DNA of 64,000 nucleotides from Terriglobales bacterium (GCA_035561515.1 DATMXP010000052.1:62001-126000), one strand, 5' to 3'. Numbered from the stretch's first letter, positions 50,099 to 60,009 are shown. The notes: generated by a model from the sequence alone, not told the origin. Made by a program: numbers and translations.

Positions 50099-52879
50099 CT
50101 ACTGCTTTTTCGAGAAGAAGTGTGCGAGTGCCTGTCCGGTGTACGACTTCTTCACCTTCGCGACCTGCTCCGGCGTACCTTGGGCAACGACTCTTCCGCC
50201 ATCCTCGCCGCCCTCCGGCCCGAGGTCAATGATCCAGTCGGCATTGCGAATCACGTCGAGATTATGCTCGATGATGATGATCGAGTTCCCAAGATCCGTC
50301 AGCCGATGCAGGACGTCCAGCAACTTACGGACATCGTCGAAGTGCAGCCCGGTCGTGGGTTCGTCGAGAAGATAAAGCGTGCGGCCAGTCTGGCGCTTGC
50401 TCAGTTCCCGCGCCAACTTGATGCGCTGAGCTTCACCACCTGAGAGCGTCACCGCAGACTGTCCTAGATGGATGTACCCCAACCCGACGTCGACCAGCGT
50501 CTGCAGTCTCTGCCGCACCTGGGGGAAGTTCTCGAGCACGGGCAGTGCGTCGGAAACCGGCAGTTCCAGCACATCCGCGATCGAATACCCGTTGTACTTC
50601 ACCGCCAACGTCTCGTGGTTGTAGCGCTTGCCGCCGCAGACTTCGCACAAAACGTAAACATCTGGCAGGAAGTTCATCTCAATGCGGCGCTGGCCTTCGC
50701 CCTGGCAGGCCTCACAGCGTCCACCCGGAACGTTGAACGAGAACCGTCCCGCCTTGTATCCGCGCTCGCGCGCTTCCGGCAGCATCGCAAACAGGTCGCG
50801 GATATGCGTAAACACGCCGGTGTAGGTCGCCGGATTTGAGCGTGGGGTGCGCCCAATCGGCGACTGGTCAATCTGTATCACCTTGTCGACCTGCTCAATG
50901 CCCGAGATCGACTTGTGCGCTCCGGGTTCCTCGCGCGAACGATAGAGCTGCTTCGCCAGTGCGCGGTAGAGAATGTCGTTCACGAGCGTGCTCTTGCCCG
51001 AACCGCTGACGCCCGTTACTACCGTCATCACACCCAGAGGGAAGGTGACGTCCACGTGCTTCAAATTGTTTTCGGTAGCGCCCAGTACCGCGATGGCGTT
51101 TCCGTTCGCATGGCGTCGTTCCGGTCGCATCTCGATCTGCGTCGCGCCGGAAATGTACTGCCCGGTGAGCGACTCAGGGCTTTGCATGATCTGCGCCGGC
51201 GTTCCCGAAGCTACGAGCGCACCACCGTGGCGTCCCGCGCCCGGTCCAAGGTCGATGACGTAATCAGCCCGACGAATTGTCTCTTCATCGTGCTCCACCA
51301 CGAGCACCGTATTGCCGAGGTCCCGCAGCGATTCCAGCGATTGCAACAGCCGCTCATTATCGCGATGGTGAAGGCCAATCGAAGGTTCATCGAGTACATA
51401 CAACACGCCGCGCAGTTTCGACCCGATTTGTGTAGCCAACCGGATCCGTTGGCCTTCGCCGCCTGAAAGCGTCGCCGCCGAGCGATCCAGCGAGATGTAC
51501 CCCAGTCCGACGGTATTCAGGAAACCCAATCTCTCTGCGACTTCGCGAACGATGCGTCCGGCTATTTGTTCTTCGCGGTCATTCAGAGTGACCTTCGCCA
51601 CTGCTTCCACGGCTCGCGATACCGGCAACGCGGTGAAGTCCGCGATCGACATCCCGTTCACCTTCACCGCCAGGCTCTCCGGACGCAACCGCTTCCCATG
51701 GCACACCGGACACTGCGTCGCCGACATGTAATTCATCAGCCATTCGCGATAGCCTTCGGAAGCCGTGTCTTCCATGTTCTGCTTCAAATAAGCGAGGACG
51801 CCCTTGAACCCGGTCCTACGGTCGCCCTTCTCCGGACCATAAAGTAAAAGGTTCTGCTCGTTTTGCGGCAGTTTCTCGAATGGCGTACTTAGGTCGATGT
51901 CGTGTGCGGACGCCGCAATCTTCACCATGTGCAGCAGGTTCGTCGAAGCGGAACCCGGCCCGAGCGCGCCGTCCAGCAGCGGCTTCGACCAATCCAAAAT
52001 CACTTTGGCCGGGTCGAAGTCGTATTTGCTCCCAAGCCCGTGGCATTCCGGACACGCGCCATACACGCTGTTAAATGAAAACGAGCGCGGCTCAAGTTGC
52101 GGCACGTTGATGCCGCACTGCGGACATGCCAGCCTTTCGCTGAACATGTACTCCTCGCCGCCCACAATCACCACCTGTACCAGACCGCCGCCCAGTTTCA
52201 TCGCCAGCGCAACCGACTGCTCCAGTCGTCTTTCAATGCCCGGCTTCACCAGCAGGCGGTCGATCACCACTTCGATCGTGTGGTTCTTCCGCTTGTCGAG
52301 ACGGACCTCTTCTTCCAGGTTCACCAGTTCGCCATCGACTCGGGCGCGCGTGAATCCATGCTGGACCAGTTTCTCCATCTCCTGCTTGAACTCGCCCTTG
52401 CGGCCACGCACGATCGGCGACAGGATCATCACCCGGTCTTCCGGCTTCAGCGCCATCACGCGCTCCACGATCTGGTCTGCCGACTGCCGCGAAATCGCTT
52501 TTCCGCACTGCGGACAATGCGGCACGCCGATCGAGGAATAAAGCAGGCGCAAATAGTCGTAGATTTCGGTGATCGTACCGACCGTGGAACGAGGGCTGCG
52601 GCTGGTAGTCTTCTGTTCGATGGAGATCGATGGGCTCAGGCCGTCAATAGCATCCACGTCCGGCCGCTCCATCTGGTCGAGAAACTGGCGGGCGTAGGCG
52701 GATAGGGTTTCTACGTAGCGGCGCTGGCCTTCGGCGTAGATGGTGTCAAATGCGAGCGAAGACTTACCCGACCCGCTGAGTCCCGTAATCACCGTGAGCG
52801 TATTCCGGGGTATTTCGACGTCGATGTTTTTCAGGTTGTGTTGGCGCGCGCCGCGCACCGTAATCTTCGAAATACCCAT
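50099..52879 (-). CDS. uvrA: Excinuclease ABC subunit UvrA
   Basis: 926 residues from ATG 52879 (thirteen open codons upstream look untranslated). Damage-recognition ATPase of nucleotide-excision repair. Two ABC modules: Walker [21 protein letters not shown] and [16 protein letters not shown], signatures [17 protein letters not shown] and [17 protein letters not shown]. The zinc modules show CPQCG pairs and a C-terminal [20 protein letters not shown] with CEVCGGKRY. Length is normal. The minus strand upstream of its start is clear of genes for 150 bases. Confidence 0.97.
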   Translation of the reverse strand: MGISKITVRGARQHNLKNIDVEIPRNTLTVITGLSGSGKSSLAFDTIYAEGQRRYVETLSAYARQFLDQMERPDVDAIDGLSPSISIEQKTTSRSPRSTVGTITEIYDYLRLLYSSIGVPHCPQCGKAISRQSADQIVERVMALKPEDRVMILSPIVRGRKGEFKQEMEKLVQHGFTRARVDGELVNLEEEVRLDKRKNHTIEVVIDRLLVKPGIERRLEQSVALAMKLGGGLVQVVIVGGEEYMFSERLACPQCGINVPQLEPRSFSFNSVYGACPECHGLGSKYDFDPAKVILDWSKPLLDGALGPGSASTNLLHMVKIAASAHDIDLSTPFEKLPQNEQNLLLYGPEKGDRRTGFKGVLAYLKQNMEDTASEGYREWLMNYMSATQCPVCHGKRLRPESLAVKVNGMSIADFTALPVSRAVEAVAKVTLNDREEQIAGRIVREVAERLGFLNTVGLGYISLDRSAATLSGGEGQRIRLATQIGSKLRGVLYVLDEPSIGLHHRDNERLLQSLESLRDLGNTVLVVEHDEETIRRADYVIDLGPGAGRHGGALVASGTPAQIMQSPESLTGQYISGATQIEMRPERRHANGNAIAVLGATENNLKHVDVTFPLGVMTVVTGVSGSGKSTLVNDILYRALAKQLYRSREEPGAHKSISGIEQVDKVIQIDQSPIGRTPRSNPATYTGVFTHIRDLFAMLPEARERGYKAGRFSFNVPGGRCEACQGEGQRRIEMNFLPDVYVLCEVCGGKRYNHETLAVKYNGYSIADVLELPVSDALPVLENFPQVRQRLQTLVDVGLGYIHLGQSAVTLSGGEAQRIKLARELSKRQTGRTLYLLDEPTTGLHFDDVRKLLDVLHRLTDLGNSIIIIEHNLDVIRNADWIIDLGPEGGEDGGRVVAQGTPEQVAKVKKSYTGQALAHFFSKKQ

Positions 52880-53059
52880 GACAAACCAGGACCTGGGTGC
52901 CGTTTCGGAATAGCCCAATGCGGGAAGGTATTAGCACTTCCGAGAGTGCATAGTCCCTAGAAAGTCCGCCGGGGATAAGGCACAGTTCTACTTCCGTATC
53001 TTAATTGTCACTGGCGAACAGGGTCAAACCACCGCAAAGTGCTTCGAGCAGAGGACAGC

Positions 53060-53431
53060 GTGAAATTATTGGGCCCGTGGCCAGTGATAAAGAGATCCGA
53101 ACCGGGCAAAGAGCAGGCCATCATCGTTTCTATGCGGCTTTCCAATGATGCTTTCGGGAATGAAGCGGAAGCCCGGCATCTAACTCGTTTGGAAGAGCAA
53201 TTGGAAGAGCAGTTGAAAGAGGCGGGATCCGGTGAATGGGACGGCCACGAAACCGGTGGAGGCTACCACAAGATCTTCCTCTATGGCCCGTGTGCGGATC
53301 GCCTGGCTGACTCAGTACTACCCATTTTGCTCGCTTATGACGCGCTGCCCGGGTCCTACATGGTGAAGCGCTTCGGCGAAGTGGGTGCCGAAGAGCAGTA
53401 CATCTGGCTTGGGTCGGACCAAAGAGCATGA
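53060..53431 (+). CDS. Hypothetical protein
   Basis: About 123 residues from GTG 53060 (GAGG a few bases upstream; an in-frame start at 53039 would add seven). Begins MKLLGPWPVIKRSEPGKEQA, has a charged helix (TRLEEQLEEQLKEAGSGEWD) and then GGGYHKIFLYGPCADRLADS and a C-terminal YIWLGSDQRA. No family recognised, although the layout (short N-terminal strand, central helix, YHKIFLYG strand) suggests a compact alpha/beta protein. It overlaps the next gene by four bases (ATGA). Confidence 0.6.
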   Translation: MKLLGPWPVIKRSEPGKEQAIIVSMRLSNDAFGNEAEARHLTRLEEQLEEQLKEAGSGEWDGHETGGGYHKIFLYGPCADRLADSVLPILLAYDALPGSYMVKRFGEVGAEEQYIWLGSDQRA

Positions 53432-53649
53432 CGGAACATTGTTGCGAATTGTTACAACGGGCGGTGGACGGAGGCGCGATCTTGAACGAACCGCTCCAGC
53501 GGATGCATGGACGCATTCTCAACGAGATCGACTCAGATTATGCGGCCCGCTCACCCGAAGATCGGCCCAATCTATACCCCATGAATTTCTGTCCGTTTTG
53601 CGGACGGGCTATCTCGCGGACCGTATGGAACGCGGAAAAGAAGAAATAA
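53428..53649 (+). CDS. Small protein with C-terminal CxxC motif
   Basis: 73 residues. Starts within the stop of the previous gene (ATGA), so the two are translationally coupled. Helical N-terminal part (HCCELLQRAVDGGAILNEPL), then NFCPFCGRAISRTVW near the end, a single zinc-knuckle-like CPFC. One knuckle alone would need a partner for a full zinc site, or dimerisation; the CC at residues 5-6 could contribute. No known family recognised; the pair could be an accessory or immunity-type module, but that is speculation. Confidence 0.55.
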   Translation: MTEHCCELLQRAVDGGAILNEPLQRMHGRILNEIDSDYAARSPEDRPNLYPMNFCPFCGRAISRTVWNAEKKK

Positions 53650-53706
53650 AACCAGGCGGAATAAACCTGGTTAGCAGTTTCGGACGAAAACGGGCCTAAC
53701 ATCCAG

Positions 53707-53916
53707 ATGCGCTTAGAGACGCATCGAACAGGACGGATTACGGTGAACCATTTGGCTACGGCTCTGATTCTTATATTGACCATCACACTGGGAATGACCT
53801 TCGGAGTTGTTTCCGGATATCTCATCATCACAGGCGTACTGGGCGTCTTCGCGCGAAAGCCAAAAACCGAAAAGGCATCTCTCGCTCCCGCTACACAGGG
53901 CATCGCTGGCGACTGA
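53707..53916 (+). CDS. Small membrane protein
   Basis: 69 residues from ATG 53707; a GTG at 53743 would give 57. One hydrophobic stretch (LATALILILTITLGMTFGVV) continues into a second (YLIITGVLGVFARK), then a short basic tail. No family recognised. It is 57 bases downstream of the preceding gene and followed by a bidirectional terminator. Confidence 0.45.
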   Translation: MRLETHRTGRITVNHLATALILILTITLGMTFGVVSGYLIITGVLGVFARKPKTEKASLAPATQGIAGD

Positions 53917-53933
53917 TCAGCCCTCCCCAAATC

Positions 53934-53965
53934 AAAAGGCCCGATTCTATGCGGTCGGGCCTTTT
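53934..53965. terminator. Bidirectional intrinsic terminator
   Basis: Stem AAAAGGCCCGA with its complement (53934-53944 and 53955-53965), ten-base loop, A- and T-runs at the ends. Serves the small membrane protein gene and the convergent STN-domain gene. Confidence 0.85.
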
Positions 53966-53986
53966 CTATTTTCAGCGCTCTTCAGA

Positions 53987-54742
53987 TTACCGAGGCGTTC
54001 TCTCCGGGCGTTGCGGCACATCCTGCCCTTGCTGTTGCATGCGCTGCAGTTCCTGCAGCAATTGTTCCGGTGTTTTAGGTCCGCCTCGCTCTCGACCCGG
54101 CACATTGCCTGCCTCATCCGGTGGACCCGGCTGGTAAATCTCCTGGCCTGGTGGTGGCTGTTCCTGCTGGCCCATCTCGTTAACGTTGCCCTCATCTTCC
54201 ACGAACACATCTTCTGGCGGCTGGTAGTTCGTCTGCTGTGCCGGCTGGAAACTCGGCTGGTTCGTCGCGACATTGGTGTTGCCCATATTCGCTCCACCAA
54301 CTCCGCGGTTTGTCAGTATCACCCGCGCCAGCGCCGCCTGGTTCTGGGGTGACCCCACGATGATGTAGTCAAACTTTGAGCCTTCCAGTAACTGCTGCAT
54401 TATGTCGCGTGGCTGACCGGGACCGAGATGCACCACTACGCGCTCCGAACTTACTCCGGGTGGAACCTCAAGCGCTGCTCCCGTCGCCCTGCGTACGCCG
54501 TTAAGTACGTCTCCGAGCGTGGAGTTCTCCGCCGTAATCGACAGCATCCCGTTCTGATATGTGATCCTGGGTGCTGTGGCCGGCATCTGCTCCGGCGTTA
54601 AAGGGACGGGCGGCGGAGCGGGTTGTTGTTCCTGTACGGGCGGAGGTGCTGTCTTTTGAGCTGCCTTCTTCTGCTTTGGAGTGGCTCCAAGAGCCGATCC
54701 CAGCAGCGTCAGAAGTACGATCAACACTGCAATTTGTTTCAT
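53987..54742 (-). CDS. Exported STN-domain protein with Pro/Gln-rich tail
   Basis: 251 residues from ATG 54742 (GAGG six bases upstream; the longer frame is rejected). Signal peptide MKQIAVLIVLLTLLGSALGA, a Lys/Pro/Gln linker, then about 80 residues typical of the secretin/TonB N-terminal (STN) fold: RITYQNGMLSITAENSTLGD, VLNGVRRATGAALEVPPGV and IMQQLLEGSKFDYIIVGSP. The remaining third is Gln/Pro/Gly-rich with no fold. STN domains normally start secretins or TonB receptors; here none is attached. It could dock to such a channel from the periplasm, which is inference. Confidence 0.75.
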   Translation of the reverse strand: MKQIAVLIVLLTLLGSALGATPKQKKAAQKTAPPPVQEQQPAPPPVPLTPEQMPATAPRITYQNGMLSITAENSTLGDVLNGVRRATGAALEVPPGVSSERVVVHLGPGQPRDIMQQLLEGSKFDYIIVGSPQNQAALARVILTNRGVGGANMGNTNVATNQPSFQPAQQTNYQPPEDVFVEDEGNVNEMGQQEQPPPGQEIYQPGPPDEAGNVPGRERGGPKTPEQLLQELQRMQQQGQDVPQRPERTPR

Positions 54743-54884
54743 TTTCTGCCTCGTCCCGTACCGCGATTCTACACCCATTTGTCCCACGACTAAGGAACGT
54801 AACTTGACGCCCGGCTTGCGTTGTTCAAACATCGGAACTGGCTAAGTTGGCATCCAATTCAAAGCAGCGGAAAACGCGAAGCAA

Positions 54885-55886
54885 ATGAACATGAAAAGCC
54901 TTCATCAAGTCAGGATTTCCTGGGTTTTGATTCTGATGTTCGCCTGCGTCATGGCAACCCCCGTCATCGCGGAGGAGTGCAGGGTCGGCTCTGAAATCGA
55001 CACCGCCACTCGCACTGCTATCGAAAACGCGGCCCAGCGCTACTATCAGGCCGCTGCGGCGGGCAACACAGCAGACCTGCAACAGAACTCCATTCCTGCC
55101 GTTTCTTCCGATTTTGCCGGTATTCAAGCGGCAATCAATGAGAACAAGGACAATTTCGGCACCGGTTCCAGCATCCGTGGCATCTACCAGCTCGATGCGC
55201 AAGGGAATGCTCCCTTGAAGCGTGCCGAATTCTACTGTGGCATCATGAATTCGCCCAACTACGTTGGGTTTGCCATCCCCAACCTGCCTCCCGGCAACTA
55301 CGCACTTGCCATGCTCGATGCCCAGGGCGGCAAGAATCCCATTACCGTCTCATTCGTCCTGCAACAGGTTGGCGCCCAATGGAAGATCGGCGGCGTTTAC
55401 ATCCGTCCGACCGCAATCAATGGACACGACAGCAAGTGGTATATAGCCCAGGCCCAGCAGTACAAAGCTAAAGGCCAGAACCTGAACGCCTGGTTCTATT
55501 ACCTGACCGCATGGGACCTTGCTGCCCCGGTCCGCTTCATGGGAACCAAGGCGCTGGATCGCATCGCTGACGAAATGCAATCCGTTCGTCCACAGAATCC
55601 AATTTCGCCGCAGTCGCCCGTGGATCTTTCCTTCAATGGCAAAAGCTACAAGGTCACGGACTTGTTCCCGGTCCCTCTCACCGACGGACTTGGGCTGGTC
55701 GTGAAGTTCCAGGTCCCGGATGTTTCGAACACGGCCGCTGCCTACGCCGATAACGTTAGCGTCATGAAGGCCCTGCTCAACCAGTACCCCGAACTCCGTG
55801 AGGCGTTCGTGAGTATCGTGGCGCGGGCGGTTGCACCAAGCGGAAACGACTATGGCACCTTGCTGTCGATGAAAGACATAAAGTAG
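54885..55886 (+). CDS. Secreted protein of unknown function
   Basis: 333 residues with a signal peptide (VRISWVLILMFACVMATPVIA, cleaved near residue 30). The next part has NTF2-like features (ENAAQRYYQAAAAGNTADLQ), then a segment with a KRAEFYCGIMNSPNYVGFAI stretch, a beta segment GAQWKIGGVYIRPTAI and an HDSKWYIAQAQQYKAKGQ helix. The last third has YKVTDLFPVPLTDGLGLVVK. I know the type only as an Acidobacteriota-like secreted protein. Divergent from the STN gene. A terminator follows. Confidence 0.65.
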   Translation: MNMKSLHQVRISWVLILMFACVMATPVIAEECRVGSEIDTATRTAIENAAQRYYQAAAAGNTADLQQNSIPAVSSDFAGIQAAINENKDNFGTGSSIRGIYQLDAQGNAPLKRAEFYCGIMNSPNYVGFAIPNLPPGNYALAMLDAQGGKNPITVSFVLQQVGAQWKIGGVYIRPTAINGHDSKWYIAQAQQYKAKGQNLNAWFYYLTAWDLAAPVRFMGTKALDRIADEMQSVRPQNPISPQSPVDLSFNGKSYKVTDLFPVPLTDGLGLVVKFQVPDVSNTAAAYADNVSVMKALLNQYPELREAFVSIVARAVAPSGNDYGTLLSMKDIK

Positions 55887-55903
55887 TTCACTGGATATAC
55901 AAG

Positions 55904-55932
55904 AAGGGCACGGACTCGCTCCGTGCCCTTTG
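55904..55932 (+). terminator. Intrinsic terminator after the secreted protein gene
   Basis: Eleven-bp stem AAGGGCACGGA with its complement (55904-55914, 55920-55930), five-base loop, then TTGTC. The GGGCACGG arm is the same as in the hairpin after ispG at 21151. Confidence 0.8.
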
Positions 55933-55949
55933 TCAGCTGTTTGCTTTTT

Positions 55950-56882
55950 CTACCGTTGTCCCAGGCTGGCTGATTCAGTCGCCGTTCTTTTGAGCGGAGG
56001 CTCCTTCACTCCCAAGCCAGCGGCTACCGCAAACAATCGGTCGCTCTCTTGAATGTTTCTTTCCACCCCACGCCCGAGACGGTAAAGAACCGCAAGATTG
56101 TAGATTGACTGCGCGAGGCCGTGCTCAGCAGCCCTGCCGAACCAGTAGACGGCTTTCTGCCCGTCGGGAGCGAGCCCAAATCCCCCGCGATCGTAGAGGA
56201 AGCCCAGGTTATTCTCGGCGAGGACCGATCCACGCTCCGCCGCCTTCAGGTTCCACTCAGCCGCAAGCGCGTAATCTCTTGGCGTGCCCTTTCCGTTCGT
56301 GTAGGCCCACGCTAGGCACTCCAATGCAGCCAGGTCTCCCTTCGACGCGGCACGCTGGAACAATTCGAACCCTTTCGCCTCGTCCGCCTCCACGCCCCGT
56401 CCATACATGTACTGCTTCCCCAGGGCTGAGAACGCAGGATAGTAACTCTTCTTTACCGCGCGGGAATACCAGTCCACCGCCGCCTGCTGGCTCTCCTTAA
56501 CACCGCGGCCTGACGCGAACATAACGCCTACGTTCATCTCTGCCGGAGCAAATCCGGAACTCGCTGCTCGCAGAAACCACCGGAACGCCTCCGCGTCGTC
56601 CTGGGTCACGCCTCGACCTTCGGCATACATCCCGCCAAGACGATTCTGCGCAAACGCATCCCCGCTGTTCGCCGCACGCCGATACCACTTTGCCGCCTGC
56701 TCGTCCTTATGCGCGCATTGGAAAAATTTGGCGAGTTCCAGTTGTGCCTGAACGTCGCCGTCCTCGGCTTGTTTTTCAAGACCCTTCTGCGCTTTTGTGA
56801 ACTCCTCACAGCCATTCTCAGCAGCAGCAGTCAACGCGACCAATAGCAGGCAAGCGACTACAGAACCGAATCGCAATCTCAT
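55950..56882 (-). CDS. Sel1-like repeat protein, exported
   Basis: 310 residues from ATG 56882, followed by a signal peptide (RFGSVVACLLLVALTAAA). Six or more Sel1/TPR-like repeats of about 36 residues, such as AQNRLGGMYAEGRGVTQDDA, EMNVGVMFASGRGVKESQQA and LGKQYMYGRGVEADEAKGFE, filling nearly the whole mature part (about 35-290). Such solenoids hold proteins together in the periplasm. Ser/Ala-rich C-terminus without a known domain. The GTG 33 bases upstream is an alternative start. Confidence 0.85.
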   Translation of the reverse strand: MRLRFGSVVACLLLVALTAAAENGCEEFTKAQKGLEKQAEDGDVQAQLELAKFFQCAHKDEQAAKWYRRAANSGDAFAQNRLGGMYAEGRGVTQDDAEAFRWFLRAASSGFAPAEMNVGVMFASGRGVKESQQAAVDWYSRAVKKSYYPAFSALGKQYMYGRGVEADEAKGFELFQRAASKGDLAALECLAWAYTNGKGTPRDYALAAEWNLKAAERGSVLAENNLGFLYDRGGFGLAPDGQKAVYWFGRAAEHGLAQSIYNLAVLYRLGRGVERNIQESDRLFAVAAGLGVKEPPLKRTATESASLGQR

Positions 56883-57067
56883 TGGTGTCCGCCTTGAAGG
56901 AATGCCATTGCTCACCCCTGAAGAGCAATGAATGGCTCGACACAGTAGTCTTGTCCCTGAAAATTGTCAATCGGTAACAGAAGGGTATCGCCTCGCCCCA
57001 ATCCGACCGGACTCGGCGACCTGGGCCTAGCGTGAGATGTTGATTATCGAAACCCTACTCAAGTGCC

Positions 57068-58864
57068 TCAGGCTGCCTCTTCCTTCGGCACCGGCACCAC
57101 CTTCTCGAACACGCACTCTTTGGGATCCTTATCGAATCGCAACCCTTCGAACACCGGCGCCCTCATCTTGATCGCGCCGCTCTGTCCCTCGTGCGTCCAC
57201 TCCGTAAACTTGATCTCCGCCACCAACTCAGGTTTCACCCAATGCGGTTTCCGGGTCGCCTCGACCTTCCCATGAAATGGACTTTTGTTCGTTTCAAGCT
57301 GATGAAGCCGCTTCCACATCTCCGCGTGCGACGCCGCGTTGAACCCGCTGCCCGCGTGACCCACATGGATCAACCGGCCCTTGTCGTCGTAAAGCCCAAG
57401 TATCAACGATCCAAAATTCTCGCGGCTGCCCCTGGGATCCGTATACCCGCCGATCACGCACTCCTGGCGCTTGGTGATTTTCATCTTCAGCCATTCGCGC
57501 GTCCGCTTTTGCACGTAACAACTTCTCCGGCGCTTCGCGATGATCCCTTCCAGCGCCTTCTGTTTCGCTGCCTCATATAACTTCTCGCCCTCGGCCACGA
57601 AATGGTCCGAGTACTTAAGGATCTCGCTCTCCCTGATAACCTGCTTCAACAACTCTTTTCGCTGCTCCAGATCAACCCGCATCAGGTTGTAGCCGTCCAG
57701 ATACAGCAGGTCGAACACGTAATACAGCACCGGAATCTCCGTATTCGGACGCGACCTCTTCACCCCCGACCGTATCCCCGCCCGCTGCTGCATCAGCGAA
57801 AACGATGGCCGCCCCTCCTCGTCGAACGCCACGATTTCTCCATCCAGCACCGCGTGTTTCCCCTTTACCAGCTTCGGCAGTTCACGCAGCTCCGGATACA
57901 GCGACGTCATCTCATTCTGGTTGCGCGACACCAGTCGCACCTCGCCATCCTCAATGAACGCTACCGCCCGATAGCCATCCCACTTGATTTCATACAGCCA
58001 CTCATCCGACGAGAACGCCTTCTCCGTCAGGGTCGCCAGCATCGGTTGAATGACTCTCGGCATGTCACCCTTCTGCACGCCTTTTAATTCCGCCACGTTC
58101 AAATCCCCGGGGGCTTCATCCACGTCGGGTGTGGGCGAGGGTCGCATCTTAGACTTTGTCCTCGGTTTTCGACCCTGTATGTCTTTGTGTTTGTGCGTCT
58201 CTGTGGTTGTTTTTCTATCCGCCTTCTTCACCGCGTCCGCCAACCACGAATCTTTCGCCTTCTTCGGCGACGCCTTCCGGTTCGACTCCCATTCCGCCGA
58301 ACCCTCATCCTCTGCGATCCGCTTCAGCGACCGCTTCGTCAACACCGACCAGTCCAGTTTGTCGACATCAAAGCCCGGCTTCACCGCTTCGTCTTTCTTC
58401 TTGATCAGCAGCCATTCGTTGCCCTTTGACCCCGGACGCCGCGCCTTCATGTGCGCCAGCACAAACTCGCCCTTCAGCTTCTTCCCGTTCAGTCGAAACT
58501 TCAGGTCGCCCTTCTTCAGCATCTCGCTCGCATTGCCGAGTGGTTCCCACGTGCCGGTGTCCCACACCATCACCGTGCCCGCGCCGTAGTTTCCCTCCGG
58601 GATGATCCCCTCGAAATGGAAGTACGACACCGGATGGTCTTCCACCATCATTGCCAGCCGCTTGTCCGCCGGGTTGAGCGACGGCCCCTTCGGTACCGCC
58701 CACGACTTCAACACACCCTCCATCTCCAACCGGAAGTCGTAATGCAAGTGCGACGCATGATGCTTCTGCACCACGAACCTGCGCTGCGACTTCTTCTCCA
58801 CCTTCGGCGGAGGCTCAGGCGTCTCCTGGAACCGGCGTTTGCGCTTGTACTCTTCGAGTGCCAC
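57068..58864 (-). CDS. ligD: ATP-dependent DNA ligase LigD with 3'-phosphoesterase domain, no polymerase domain
   Basis: 598 residues. N-terminal 3'-phosphoesterase (about 1-190: [40 protein letters not shown], metal His/Asp intact), a basic linker (about 195-265) and an ATP ligase (about 270-598) with nucleotidyl Lys 294 in [12 protein letters not shown], then [23 protein letters not shown] and [18 protein letters not shown]. LigD usually adds a primase-like polymerase domain, absent here. It joins double-strand ends with Ku in the full system; no ku gene is in this window. The linker encodes a dyad-repeat relative at 58181. Confidence 0.92.
   Translation of the reverse strand: MALEEYKRKRRFQETPEPPPKVEKKSQRRFVVQKHHASHLHYDFRLEMEGVLKSWAVPKGPSLNPADKRLAMMVEDHPVSYFHFEGIIPEGNYGAGTVMVWDTGTWEPLGNASEMLKKGDLKFRLNGKKLKGEFVLAHMKARRPGSKGNEWLLIKKKDEAVKPGFDVDKLDWSVLTKRSLKRIAEDEGSAEWESNRKASPKKAKDSWLADAVKKADRKTTTETHKHKDIQGRKPRTKSKMRPSPTPDVDEAPGDLNVAELKGVQKGDMPRVIQPMLATLTEKAFSSDEWLYEIKWDGYRAVAFIEDGEVRLVSRNQNEMTSLYPELRELPKLVKGKHAVLDGEIVAFDEEGRPSFSLMQQRAGIRSGVKRSRPNTEIPVLYYVFDLLYLDGYNLMRVDLEQRKELLKQVIRESEILKYSDHFVAEGEKLYEAAKQKALEGIIAKRRRSCYVQKRTREWLKMKITKRQECVIGGYTDPRGSRENFGSLILGLYDDKGRLIHVGHAGSGFNAASHAEMWKRLHQLETNKSPFHGKVEATRKPHWVKPELVAEIKFTEWTHEGQSGAIKMRAPVFEGLRFDKDPKECVFEKVVPVPKEEAA
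58181..58214. repeat. Dyad-repeat relative inside the ligase linker
   Basis: On the minus strand this stretch contains ACCACAGAGACGCACA then CACAAAGACAT, close to the CACAGAG core of the intergenic dyad at 39828. It codes for about residues 217-230 of LigD ([13 protein letters not shown]), a low-complexity part of the linker. The open frame is kept. Confidence 0.5.
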
Positions 58865-59216
58865 GTAAGGTTAGTTTCGCCTTTCGTACTGCGAGTTTGT
58901 TCCTATCTCGGGAATATTCGTGCCAGAACGGGAATTCGGCGGTTCAATCCGGGAAGATTTTGTTCCATTTTGGGATGGAGCCTAACCACGAAGTTACTCA
59001 AATTCCATCTATACCGATAACGTTAACTTCCCAAAGTGCGCAACAGATTGCACTCTTCCCGATATGGAACTTCCACAATTCCTGAAAACCAGCCACAGAC
59101 GCCGTGTTTCGCGCGGATAAAAAGGCCATCCACGTGCGCAATGTACTTCCACGCCCCTGCCGGCGCAAGGAACTGACAGAGGCTGCAAGATCATTCCCAA
59201 TTCAGGAGATGTTTTA
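58865..59216 (+). other. 352-base intergenic region
   Basis: Between the divergent ligase and PEP-CTERM genes. AT-richer than coding sequence, no convincing ORF (a minus-strand frame at 59009 has no coding character), no recognisable RNA. The ribosome site of the PEP-CTERM gene (CAGGAGA) lies near the right end. Confidence 0.6.
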
Positions 59217-59909
59217 ATGGGCCACTTCGTCAAGGTTCTGATGCTGGTGCTGCTGCTTGGTCTGGCAACTACGCTACTGGCAGAGACCGTTACCGTCGGT
59301 AATCCGAATGTTTCATACTCAGTAAACGACGGCACCAATTTCTACGTCAGCAATACCTCTATATTCAGGGTGCTTCCCGGAGGCACCGTAGCGTCGGCCC
59401 CCGTGGCGGGAAACTTCTGGCAGATCACCAACACGCCCACCTATTCCGACGCCGGCGTTGTCCTGTACTTCAGCAATCCTCTGCTGCTGGGCGATCTCCG
59501 CAGCATTTCCGTCACCTCCGACAATCCTTCAGCGATCAACGTGAACCTCTGGCTCGACACCGGCAATAACGGCACGCTGTTTTCGTTTTCCGGAACGCAG
59601 TTCACCGGCCTGAACGGCGACAGCTATGCCGGCGCTTCCGGTTCCTTCATCGATCAGGACACGCTGTTCTACATGTTTGGCGGAAACGGCGCGGGAACCC
59701 AATACACGCTCGGCCAACTTCAGGCAGGCGCGGACTCCGGCATCGATGCCAATACCCGTGTGGCCCTCTGGGTTGGGATCACTAACGCCGACGTTGCCAA
59801 CATCTCGAAGATCGACGTCACTTCCGTTCCCGAGCCAGCCACCATGTCTCTGCTCGGCGCAGGATTCGTGGCGTTCGCCTTCGGCCTGCGGAAGCGTATT
59901 TCGCGGTAA
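59217..59909 (+). CDS. PEP-CTERM sorting-domain protein
   Basis: 230 residues. Signal peptide LVLLLGLATTLLAETV at the N-terminus and a C-terminal PEP-CTERM signal, VPEPATMSLLGAGFVAFAFG, ending in basic RKRISR, the sorting tag processed by an exosortase-like enzyme. The middle is a beta-rich, Asn/Gly/Thr-rich exported domain (for example YSVNDGTNFYVSNTSIFRVL) of unknown role. The ribosome site CAGGAGA precedes ATG 59217. No exosortase gene is in the window. Confidence 0.85.
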   Translation: MGHFVKVLMLVLLLGLATTLLAETVTVGNPNVSYSVNDGTNFYVSNTSIFRVLPGGTVASAPVAGNFWQITNTPTYSDAGVVLYFSNPLLLGDLRSISVTSDNPSAINVNLWLDTGNNGTLFSFSGTQFTGLNGDSYAGASGSFIDQDTLFYMFGGNGAGTQYTLGQLQAGADSGIDANTRVALWVGITNADVANISKIDVTSVPEPATMSLLGAGFVAFAFGLRKRISR

Positions 59910-59958
59910 GCAAGACTCTTGTTGCATATAGCATTGACCTCCTGCTATAAAAGTGAAG

Positions 59959-59995
59959 ACGCGCTGCCCACAGGGGTGGCGCGTTTCGCTTTTTG
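59959..59995 (+). terminator. Terminator-like hairpin after the PEP-CTERM gene
   Basis: Left arm ACGCGCTGCCC, right arm GGGTGGCGCGT (59959-59969, 59974-59984) with two G-U pairs, then TTCGCTTTTT. Confidence 0.7.
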
Positions 59996-60009
59996 AACAC
60001 AAATTCCAG

